DNA from: JBGOUV01 sp041477815
GTDB taxonomy: Bacteria; Acidobacteriota; Terriglobia; Bryobacterales; JACQDG01
Direction: 5' to 3'
DNA: 8,108 bases
Assembly (NCBI GenBank): GCA_041477815.1
Contig: JBGOUV010000317.1
Coordinates: forward strand, 1-8,108
Every line of letters begins with the position of its first letter. The first letter of the stretch is position 1. The notes beneath the pieces were generated by a model. The model worked only from the letters and a program-made list of their open reading frames with translations, did no database searches and was not told the origin of the DNA. Positions 1 to 5,562 of the stretch are shown here, in pieces. The position numbers and the translations under genes were made by a program.

Positions 1-1
1 A

Positions 2-56
2 TGAAGACGCGGCCGATGCGGCCGGGCAGTTTCGCCCGTTCTTCGCCGCGTCTTCA
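2..56. terminator. Nested GC-rich hairpin, possible terminator of an unseen upstream gene
   Basis: Bases 2-13 (TGAAGACGCGGC) pair perfectly with 45-56, a 12-bp stem. Inside it CGGGC (23-27) pairs with GCCCG (34-38) around a six-base loop. A smaller hairpin follows at once, AGCGGAT (61-67) with ATCCGCT (86-92). There is no T-run, so it is not a classic intrinsic terminator. Frame 1 is open from base 1 to a TGA at 136-138, but its peptide resembles no protein I know, so I read 1-130 as intergenic. A coding tail of an upstream gene cannot be excluded. Confidence 0.4.
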
Positions 57-87
57 ACGGAGCGGATGCCGCGGCGCCCTCGGGGAT

Positions 88-115
88 CCGCTCCCTTACG
101 GTCGCGGTTCGGTGC
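88..115 (+). repeat. Copy A of a dispersed 28-bp repeat (REP-like)
   Basis: The sequence CCGCTCCCTTACGGTCGCGG followed by TTCGGTGC recurs at 3242-3269 (26 of 28 bases identical) and, inverted, at 3192-3219 (26 of 28). In frame 1 it reads LPYGRGSV. I recall such peptides at the edges of annotated proteins in Acidobacteria, but this was not searched. This copy is single, lying between the upstream hairpins and the start of the DUF4340 gene. Confidence 0.75.
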
Positions 116-117
116 AG

Positions 118-123
118 TCTAAT
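118..123 (+). promoter_or_regulatory. Possible -10 element of the DUF4340 gene
   Basis: TCTAAT matches TATAAT at five of six positions and lies seven bases before the ATG at 131. No Shine-Dalgarno is visible, so a leaderless transcript is possible. The mismatch falls at the second base of the hexamer, normally the most important one, and no convincing -35 is seen. Confidence 0.3.
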
Positions 124-130
124 ACAGCTT

Positions 131-1348
131 ATGCATGAACCTGCCAAGACCGCTCTCTTTTGCGCCGCCGCCGTGGGTCTGGCCATCGCTGCTGCCGTGG
201 TCGAGCCCGGCTCGAAGCCCCCGGAGATTTTCAGCGATCAGGGGGAGGTTTTCTTTCCGCGACTGACCGACCCCCTGGCCGCCAAGGTCCTCGAGGTCGT
301 CGAGTACGACGACGCCACCGCCACCGCCCGCCCCTTCAAAGTGGAGTTCAAGCGCGGCAAGTGGACCATTCCGTCTCATTACAACTACCCAGCCGACGCC
401 AAAGACCGCCTGGCCAAGACGGCCGCAGCCCTGGTAGATCTGAAGAGGGACCAGGTCCGCTCCGACCTCGCCGAGGACCACGCCAAGTACGGCGTCATCG
501 ATCCGCTCGACCAGAAGGCCACCAGCCTGCAGGGCCGCGGCAAGCGCGTCACCTTGCGCGACGAGCCAGGCGGCGTTCTGGCCGACCTGATCCTGGGCCA
601 CGCGGCGACGGAGAAACCCGGCTACCGCTACGTCCGCCTGCCCGGCCAGAAGCGCACCTACGCGGTCAAGACCGAAGCCGACCCGTCCGCCAGGTTTGAA
701 GACTGGATCGAAAGCGACCTCCTAAAGGTGACGGCGGCGCAGATCAAGAGGATTACCATCCACAACTATTCGATCAACGAGCAGCTGGGACGCCTCGAAA
801 ACGTCGAGAATCTTCCCCTCACCCGGGACGGCGATACCTGGAAGCTGGCCTCCGGCGAAAAGATCAACACCGGCCGCGTGCAGTCGCTGCTGTCCTCCCT
901 GACCCGCCTCCGGATCGCAGGCGTGCGGCCCAAACCGCCCCACATGACCGCCGACCTGAAGACCACCGGTTCCTTCCAGATGTCCATGGAGTCGATGGTG
1001 TCCTTGCGCCAGAAGGGCTTTTTCATCACCCCCGACGGACGGCTGCTGTCGAACGAAGGCGAAGTCCTGGCCGAGACCAACGACGGCGTAGTGTATACTC
1101 TCCGCTTCGGCGAGATTCTCACCGGCCAGGGCGAGAGCAAGGAAGCCAAGGACGCCAAGTCCGCCGCCAAAGCCGAAGGGGGCGAGAGCCGCTACCTGTT
1201 CGTCACCGCGGGCGCTGCCCGCGAAGCCACCGAGACCGGCCAGCGCCAGGCCCGCGACCTGACCAACCGCTTCGCCGACTGGTACTATGTAATCTCCGGC
1301 GCCGACTTCAGCAAGCTGCGGCTGCGGCGCAAGGATCTGGTGCGGTAG
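131..1348 (+). CDS. DUF4340 domain protein, membrane anchored
   Basis: This 405-residue protein starts at ATG 131 (MHEPAKT). Residues 8-24 are a single hydrophobic stretch rich in Ala and Val, an N-terminal membrane anchor or uncleaved signal, so the rest probably lies outside the cytoplasmic membrane. The region around residues 80-125, with YPADAKDRLAKTAAALVDLK followed by a RSDL...KYGVIDP pattern, is typical of DUF4340. The family often sits last in operons encoding GldF/GldG-like ABC-2 exporters; those partners would be left of the window and cannot be confirmed. Near residues 335-355 is a low-complexity Lys/Ala/Glu-rich stretch, probably a flexible loop. No catalytic residues are recognised and the molecular role is unknown. 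The start has no Shine-Dalgarno. The gene converges on the amidohydrolase with an 18-base gap and no visible terminator. Confidence 0.8.
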   Translation: MHEPAKTALFCAAAVGLAIAAAVVEPGSKPPEIFSDQGEVFFPRLTDPLAAKVLEVVEYDDATATARPFKVEFKRGKWTIPSHYNYPADAKDRLAKTAAALVDLKRDQVRSDLAEDHAKYGVIDPLDQKATSLQGRGKRVTLRDEPGGVLADLILGHAATEKPGYRYVRLPGQKRTYAVKTEADPSARFEDWIESDLLKVTAAQIKRITIHNYSINEQLGRLENVENLPLTRDGDTWKLASGEKINTGRVQSLLSSLTRLRIAGVRPKPPHMTADLKTTGSFQMSMESMVSLRQKGFFITPDGRLLSNEGEVLAETNDGVVYTLRFGEILTGQGESKEAKDAKSAAKAEGGESRYLFVTAGAAREATETGQRQARDLTNRFADWYYVISGADFSKLRLRRKDLVR

Positions 1349-1366
1349 CGCGAGGGCAGAACGGAG

Positions 1367-2674
1367 TTACTGCTTGACGCCGCCGACGTAGACCGCCTGG
1401 ATCGTCCGGGTATTGCGAATGTCGCTCAAGGGATTCTTGTCGAGGACGATCAAGTCGGCGGCCTTGCCCTTCTCCAGCGTGCCGTAGTCCTTGCTGACGC
1501 CCAGGTAGTCGGCGGCGTTCTTGGAGGCCGATTGGATCACCTGCATGGGGGTCAGGCCGGCCTGGACCATCAGCTCCATTTCCCAGTGCTCGAAGAAGCC
1601 CTGGAAGCGGGCGGGCGGTCCGGTGTCGGTGCCGAAGCCGATGCGGATGCCGGCGTCGAAAAGTTTCTTCAGGTTGCGCGAGGCCTGCTGGAAGAACTGC
1701 TTGTTTTTCTCGAAGTCGGGATCGCCGGCGACCTTGTTGCGGAAGGGGTCGCTCTTCACGGTCTTGATGATATCGGGCGCGACGGCGCGGGTGAAGAAGG
1801 GATCGTCGAGCCAGGCGGGGGAGGTGGCGTAGACGTAAGTGGATTGCTCCCGGGTGAGAGTGGCGATGGCGGTGGCGTTGTTTTTCTTGAGCTTGGCGAT
1901 GAGGTCGGCGTCGACCTCGGCGTCGCGGACGCTGTGGGCCAGGGCGTCCACGCCGGCGTCGAGCAGGCGCTTGGCGTCGCGCAAATAAAACATGTGCGCC
2001 GCCGCTTTGAGCTTGTGCTTATGGGCCTGGTCGATGACCGCGCTATAGATCTCGGGGGAGAGCGCTGGATAGCGGCCGAGGTGGTCATCCACCCACATCT
2101 TGATGAGGTCGACCCGCTGCTTGGCCATCTCGTCCACATACATACGGGCCTGGGCGGCGGTCGCGACCTCGAAGGGGACGCCCTGGTTGCCGGGAAGAAT
2201 CGAAGGGTAGCCCTTGATGCCGGTGAAGCCGCGGCCGGCCGAATAGACGCGGGCGCCGTTGACCTGGCCGCCGCGCTGGCGGTCGCGTATCCGGACCATC
2301 AAAGCCGGGTCGACGTCGGAGCCCATGCTGACCACGCTGGTCACGCCGTACGAGGCGTAATTGCGGAGCTGGGATTCGATGTTGTCCGGCGTGAAATTCT
2401 CCTTGGCTTGGGCCAGGCCCTTGGTCACGCCCACGTGCGCATGGAGATTTATAATACCCGGCATGACGGTCTTGCCCGCGAGGTTGACGACGTTGGCCCC
2501 GGCGGGGGCCTTGACGTTGCCGCCGATCTCGCGGATACGGCCCCCGGCGATGACGATGGAAACGTTGGTGAAGGGCTGGCGGCCGGTCCCATCGATCAGG
2601 GTGACGTTCTGGAGCACGGTGACCTGCGCGGACAGGGACCAGGCGACGACCGAGAGAAACAGAGGCGGTTTCAT
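1367..2674 (-). CDS. Exported metal-dependent amidohydrolase (imidazolonepropionase/prolidase-like)
   Basis: This 435-residue protein belongs to the amidohydrolase superfamily (COG1228-like), which hydrolyses C-N bonds in cyclic amides, dipeptides and similar compounds; the substrate cannot be told from sequence. Residues 1-17 look like a Sec signal peptide with cleavage near SLSA-Q, suggesting a periplasmic enzyme. The metal-site residues are all present: H78 and H80 (NLHAHVG), K192 (LIKMW, the probable carboxylated Lys), H227 (KAAAH), H247 (LAHSVRD) and D350 (GFGTDTG). The end, with GTLEKGKAADLIVLDKNPL, is the small composite beta-sandwich usual in the family. An in-frame ATG six codons upstream (2692) is possible, but it would put Cys and Asn before the signal peptide, so 2674 is preferred. 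Neither start has a Shine-Dalgarno. It is transcribed divergently from the cupin gene 24 bases away. Confidence 0.9.
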   Translation of the reverse strand: MKPPLFLSVVAWSLSAQVTVLQNVTLIDGTGRQPFTNVSIVIAGGRIREIGGNVKAPAGANVVNLAGKTVMPGIINLHAHVGVTKGLAQAKENFTPDNIESQLRNYASYGVTSVVSMGSDVDPALMVRIRDRQRGGQVNGARVYSAGRGFTGIKGYPSILPGNQGVPFEVATAAQARMYVDEMAKQRVDLIKMWVDDHLGRYPALSPEIYSAVIDQAHKHKLKAAAHMFYLRDAKRLLDAGVDALAHSVRDAEVDADLIAKLKKNNATAIATLTREQSTYVYATSPAWLDDPFFTRAVAPDIIKTVKSDPFRNKVAGDPDFEKNKQFFQQASRNLKKLFDAGIRIGFGTDTGPPARFQGFFEHWEMELMVQAGLTPMQVIQSASKNAADYLGVSKDYGTLEKGKAADLIVLDKNPLSDIRNTRTIQAVYVGGVKQ

Positions 2675-2682
2675 AGCGTTAC

Positions 2683-2692
2683 AGAATAACAT
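2683..2692. promoter_or_regulatory. Overlapping divergent -10-like hexamers, amidohydrolase/cupin
   Basis: The 24 bases between the two divergent start codons contain TATTCT read on the minus strand (2688 down to 2683, eight bases before ATG 2674) and TAACAT on the plus strand (2687-2692, six bases before ATG 2699). Each matches TATAAT at four of six positions, and they share two bases. No clear -35 is visible for either, and any -35 would fall inside the opposite gene. If real, both transcripts are leaderless and RNA polymerase could occupy only one side at a time. Confidence 0.3.
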
Positions 2693-2698
2693 AGGGGT

Positions 2699-3211
2699 AT
2701 GCGGAGAACGTGGCTGGTACGGCTGGGCGCGGCGTCGGCGGCATTGCTGGCTTGGGGGCAGGATACGCGGGAGGGCTACGTGCTGGCGCCCGGGGCGGGG
2801 GAGGTTCTGCAGCGGGCCAGCGGCCAGATCGTGATCAAAGCCAGCCCCCGGACCGGGTCGCCGCGGCTGGCCGTGGGGACCCAGACGCTGCGGCCCGGGG
2901 CCGGGATCGCGGTGCACCAACACGTGGGAGCCGATGAGGTACTGGTAGTGCAGAAAGGAGCCGGCTTGGTGCTGGTGAATGGCCGGAAGCTGGCCGTGGA
3001 GCCGGGAGCAGCGGCGTTCGTGCCCGCCGGAGCCTGGCATGGGGTGGAGAACGCAGCGGAGCTGGAGATCCTGTGGATCGTGTCGCCGCCGGGTCTGGAG
3101 GACTTTTTCCGAGAGACCGCCGGGCGCGCGCTGACGCGGGACCAGATGGCGGAGATCGCGCGGAAGCACGGAACGAACTTTTCAGCGCCGAACACCGCAC
3201 CGCGACCGTAA
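2699..3211 (+). CDS. Small exported cupin-domain protein
   Basis: This 170-residue protein has an N-terminal signal-like segment (residues 1-20, Arg-rich start then Ala/Leu-rich), so it is probably periplasmic. A single cupin_2 barrel follows. Motif 1 is H73-Q-H75-x4-E80, and motif 2 fits the family pattern exactly: G103, P109, G111, H114, N118. The three His and the Glu should bind one metal ion. Cupins of this size include oxygenases, isomerases and sugar- or metal-binding proteins, so the reaction is undetermined. The last residues (NTAPRP) and the TAA stop lie inside the left arm of an inverted repeat, so the original C-terminus may have been replaced. AGGGG (2693-2697) is too close to the ATG to act as a normal Shine-Dalgarno. 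The shared upstream region with the amidohydrolase suggests a linked role. Confidence 0.85.
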   Translation: MRRTWLVRLGAASAALLAWGQDTREGYVLAPGAGEVLQRASGQIVIKASPRTGSPRLAVGTQTLRPGAGIAVHQHVGADEVLVVQKGAGLVLVNGRKLAVEPGAAAFVPAGAWHGVENAAELEILWIVSPPGLEDFFRETAGRALTRDQMAEIARKHGTNFSAPNTAPRP

Positions 3212-3270
3212 GGGAGCGGTTTCTTCGTGTGTCCGAACCAACCGCTCCCTTACGGTCGCCGCTCGGTGCT
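3191..3270. terminator. Inverted repeat pair forming a bidirectional hairpin between convergent genes
   Basis: Two copies of the dispersed repeat face each other: copy B at 3192-3219 (minus orientation) and copy C at 3242-3269 (plus orientation). Bases 3202-3221 pair perfectly with 3240-3259 (20 bp), and the pairing continues to 3191/3270 with four mismatches. The unpaired loop is about 18 bases. The cupin stop (3209-3211) lies in the left arm and the selA stop (3250-3252) in the right arm. There is no T-tract, so if it terminates transcription it does so by strong structure, or it protects both mRNA 3' ends. Confidence 0.7.
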
Positions 3271-4632
3271 GGCGCGGCGTACCATTTCTGCCAGAACGGG
3301 TTCCTGTTCGGGCAGAACCGTGCGCAGGTCCAGCAACAGTCGTTCCTTCTCCACTCGCACGATCACAGGGGTCGCACCGGTGCGCAGCCGGTTCTCGCTG
3401 GCAGTCACCGAGGAAGTCTCTATCGCGATCAACGTAGTGGGAAGCTCCATGGCCGGGGTGGACCCGCCGCCAATCACCGACCGGCCGGAGATCAATGCAG
3501 CCTTCACGCCGGGGATGCTGCTGAGAAAAAGAGCGGCCCGTCCGCGGATTTGCTCCTCCGTCTGGGCCAGCATGGCCAGAATCGGGATGCGGTCGTGCCG
3601 GCCGAGCAGGTAGTCTCGCAGGGTGGCGCCGAGCGCGGCGTAGGTTAGCTTGTCCACCCGGAGCGCGCGGAACAAGGGGTTGCGGCGGATCCGGGCAATG
3701 GCGTCCTTGTTTCCGGCCAGGATGCCGGCCTGAGGGCCTCCCAGGAGTTTGTCACCGCTGAACGTTACCACGTCCACGCCGGCGGCCACGCTGTCTGCGA
3801 CCAGCGGCTCGCGCTCCAGGCCGTAGGCGGTGAGATCCACCAGACAACCGCTGCCCAGGTCTTCCACCACCGGAACACGGGCTTCGCGTCCCAACTCGAC
3901 CAGCTCTTCGAGGGAGGGCCGCTCGGTGAACCCGACGATCCGAAAATTACTGCGGTGGACCCGGAGCAGGAGCCGGGTCTGGGGGGTGATGGCGCGGCGG
4001 TAGTCGTCGATGCGGGTTCGATTGGTGGCGCCCACCTCGCGCAACGCGGCCCCGCTGCGGACCAGGATGTCGGGGATGCGGAATCCTTCGCCGATTTCGA
4101 CCAGCTCGCCCCGGGACACGATCACCTCGCCGCCCGCGGCCAACTCATGGAGGGCTAAGAAGATGGCGGCGGCGTTGTTGTTCACCACCACGGCTGGCGC
4201 GCCCAGCAGGCGTTCCAGGAGCTGGGTGGCGTGGGTGTCGCGGCGGCCCCGGGCGCCGGCGGCGAGATGGTATTCGAGATTGGAGTAGGAGCCGGCGGTT
4301 TCCCGGATCGCCTCCAGGGCCGAAGCGCTGAGGGGCGCGCGGCCCAGGTTGGTGTGGAGCACCACGCCGGTGGCATTGATGACGGCCTGTAAAGATAGGC
4401 GGGTGGCGCTCGCCAGGCTTTCGGCTACGCGCTCGGGAAGTTGCGGGAGGGCGTCTTTGACCCGGTCGCCGGCGGCGATGGCGGCGCGCAGGCTTTCGAT
4501 CGCCTCCCGGGCCGCCGCGAGCAGCAGCTCGCGCGGATACCGGTCCAGCAGCGCCGCCACCGCCGGCTCGCGCAACAATTCGTCCACCGACGGCAGCAGA
4601 CGGTACTCCTGGGTATGTTGGGCCCGCGCCAC
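3250..4632 (-). CDS. selA: L-seryl-tRNA(Sec) selenium transferase
   Basis: SelA is the PLP enzyme that converts Ser-tRNA(Sec) to Sec-tRNA(Sec) using selenophosphate, in the cytoplasm, as a large homo-oligomer. The protein has 460 residues from GTG 4632, close to the roughly 463 of E. coli SelA. An N-terminal tRNA-binding part (LPSVDELLR) is followed by VINATGVVLHTNLGRAPLS, VVNNNAAA, VSRGELVEIGEGFRIPD, GATNRT and FSGDKLLGGPQAG. The PLP lysine is K295, the number I recall for the E. coli enzyme. The reading frame is open far upstream through the opposite strand of the neighbouring gene, but homology begins just before LLPSVDELL. GTG 4632 is the only good start, with TAGAAT seven bases before it and no Shine-Dalgarno. 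The C-terminus (TERRP) and TAA lie in the inverted repeat. selB, selC and selD are not in the window. Confidence 0.95.
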   Translation of the reverse strand: MARAQHTQEYRLLPSVDELLREPAVAALLDRYPRELLLAAAREAIESLRAAIAAGDRVKDALPQLPERVAESLASATRLSLQAVINATGVVLHTNLGRAPLSASALEAIRETAGSYSNLEYHLAAGARGRRDTHATQLLERLLGAPAVVVNNNAAAIFLALHELAAGGEVIVSRGELVEIGEGFRIPDILVRSGAALREVGATNRTRIDDYRRAITPQTRLLLRVHRSNFRIVGFTERPSLEELVELGREARVPVVEDLGSGCLVDLTAYGLEREPLVADSVAAGVDVVTFSGDKLLGGPQAGILAGNKDAIARIRRNPLFRALRVDKLTYAALGATLRDYLLGRHDRIPILAMLAQTEEQIRGRAALFLSSIPGVKAALISGRSVIGGGSTPAMELPTTLIAIETSSVTASENRLRTGATPVIVRVEKERLLLDLRTVLPEQEPVLAEMVRRASTERRP

Positions 4633-4639
4633 GATTCCG

Positions 4640-4645
4640 ATTCTA
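4640..4645 (-). promoter_or_regulatory. -10-like element of selA, probably leaderless
   Basis: Read on the minus strand this is TAGAAT, five of six bases of TATAAT, ending seven bases before the GTG start. Counting the usual distance from the hexamer puts the transcription start at about 4633-4632, on or next to the start codon. No good -35 is seen, and no Shine-Dalgarno precedes the GTG. Confidence 0.4.
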
Positions 4646-4647
4646 GC

Positions 4648-4676
4648 TTGTGAGGGGTGGCAAATGCTGCTACAAA
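4648..4676 (+). promoter_or_regulatory. Possible sigma70-type promoter of the WalJ-like gene
   Basis: TTGTGA (4648-4653) and TACAAA (4671-4676) are separated by 17 bases, and TGC directly before the second hexamer fits an extended -10. Each hexamer matches its consensus at four of six positions. Transcription would begin near 4683. That would leave the Shine-Dalgarno-like AAAGGA (4674-4679) outside the mRNA, so only one of the two readings is likely to be right. Confidence 0.35.
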
Positions 4677-4679
4677 GGA
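4674..4679 (+). promoter_or_regulatory. Ribosome binding site deciding the WalJ-like start
   Basis: AAAGGA lies ten bases before ATG 4690. It favours that ATG over the in-frame GTG at 4657, which would add eleven residues not expected in the family. Confidence 0.5.
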
Positions 4680-4689
4680 ACTTCAGACC

Positions 4690-5466
4690 ATGAGTGTGCG
4701 AATTTGCGTGCTGGGCAGCGGCAGCGCCGGGAATTGTACTTTCCTGGCCACCGAGCGCACGCGCCTCCTGGTGGATGTCGGGTTCAGCTTCCGGGAAATC
4801 AAAAAACGCCTGAAGACGATCGGCGAGGACGTGGCCCGCATCGACGCTGTGCTCATCACCCACGAGCACTCGGACCACGTCGCCGGCCTGATCACGGTGG
4901 CGAAGAGGCTGCGTAAGCCGATCTTTGTGACGCCGCTGACGGAGAGTCGGCTCGACTGGGGCGAGGCCGAGCCCGTGCTCGAAAAATTTCGGGCCGGCGA
5001 ACGCCTCGTCGTCGGCGACATCGAAGCCGACTCGTTTACGATTCCACACGATGCCGTGGACCCGGTGGCCTTCGCCTTCCGCGTCAACGGACTGAAGCTG
5101 GGGGTGGTCACCGACCTGGGGTACATGCCGGAATCGGTCAAGCAGGCCATCCGGGGCTGCCACCTCCTGGTGCTCGAATCGAACCACGATCTGGACATGC
5201 TGAAAGTGGGGCCGTACCCGTGGTTTGTCAAGCAGCGGGTGATGAGCCGGGTCGGACACCTGTCCAACCACGCCGTATCACAGTTCCTGGAGGCCGACTA
5301 CGATCGGCTGTCCGAGGTGCTGGTGCTGGCCCACCTGAGCGAGCAGAACAACCATCCGGAAATTGCCCGCCTCACGGCCGTCGACGCCCTGCGCCTCGCC
5401 GGCGCCGAGCGGACCCGGCTGATACTGGCGGAACAGCGCCATCCTACCGAGGTGTTTGAATTTTGA
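4690..5466 (+). CDS. Metallo-beta-lactamase-fold hydrolase, WalJ/YycJ family
   Basis: This 258-residue cytoplasmic protein (no signal peptide) starts with the family hallmark LGSGSAGNCTFL (residues 8-19). It carries the metal motif H58-E-H60-S-D62-H63, a further probable ligand H120 (IPHDAVDP), D142 (VTDLG) and the typical later blocks ESNHD, GPYPWFVKQR, GHLSN and LAHLSEQNNHPEIA. The length fits the usual 255-265. Family members (B. subtilis WalJ/YycJ) are 5'-to-3' exonuclease-like phosphodiesterases linked to DNA repair and to cell-wall signalling; an exact substrate is not assigned here. B. subtilis walJ lies in the walRK operon, but no walRK genes flank this copy. It is divergent from selA across 57 bases, and purB follows on the same strand after a 92-base gap with a strong palindrome, so co-transcription with purB is uncertain. 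Confidence 0.9.
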   Translation: MSVRICVLGSGSAGNCTFLATERTRLLVDVGFSFREIKKRLKTIGEDVARIDAVLITHEHSDHVAGLITVAKRLRKPIFVTPLTESRLDWGEAEPVLEKFRAGERLVVGDIEADSFTIPHDAVDPVAFAFRVNGLKLGVVTDLGYMPESVKQAIRGCHLLVLESNHDLDMLKVGPYPWFVKQRVMSRVGHLSNHAVSQFLEADYDRLSEVLVLAHLSEQNNHPEIARLTAVDALRLAGAERTRLILAEQRHPTEVFEF

Positions 5467-5476
5467 ACCGCCGCAA

Positions 5477-5537
5477 TTCACCACCACGACACCAAGGAAG
5501 CCAGGATTTCTTGGTGTCTTGGTGTCGTGGTGGTGAA
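5477..5537. repeat. 20-bp perfect palindrome hairpin, REP/MITE-like
   Basis: TTCACCACCACGACACCAAG (5477-5496) is exactly complementary to 5518-5537, around a 21-base loop. The loop holds a second CTTGGT (5510-5515) that can compete for the same arm. There is no T-run after it. CACCACGACACCAAG-type sequences are familiar to me from intergenic repeats of several environmental phyla, though I could not search. It differs from the 28-bp repeat elsewhere in the window. It lies 10 bases after the WalJ-like stop and 21 bases before the purB start, where it could separate the two transcripts or shape the purB leader. Confidence 0.75.
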
Positions 5538-5538
5538 A

Positions 5539-5562
5539 ATGCTTCTTATGGGTTTCTTATGA
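5539..5562 (+). CDS. Possible seven-codon leader ORF coupled to purB
   Basis: An ATG at 5539 begins MLLMGFL, and its TGA (5560-5562) overlaps the purB ATG (5559-5561) as ATGA, the usual arrangement for translational coupling. It starts directly after the palindrome, whose right arm contains the only Shine-Dalgarno-like bases (GGTGA, 5532-5536). purB has no good Shine-Dalgarno of its own. An ORF this short often arises by chance, so it is only a candidate. Confidence 0.2.
   Translation: MLLMGFL

Noticed and set aside
1532..2689. 385-codon plus-strand reading frame opposite the amidohydrolase gene
   Set aside because: The peptide is low-complexity (Gly, Val, Asp and Leu repeats) and mirrors the codons of the real gene, whose metal ligands and family blocks are all intact.
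2675..3169. In-frame N-terminal extension of the amidohydrolase across the cupin gene
   Set aside because: The signal peptide and family start fit ATG 2674, and the extension is antisense to a well-supported cupin.
4633..5271. Long in-frame N-terminal extension of SelA (213 residues)
   Set aside because: It runs through the opposite strand of the WalJ-like gene, and SelA homology begins just after GTG 4632, giving the usual family length.
5463..5558. 32-residue extension of PurB from an ATG at 5463
   Set aside because: It overlaps the WalJ-like stop and translates the palindrome; the conserved PurB beginning is MIPRYTRPEM at 5559.
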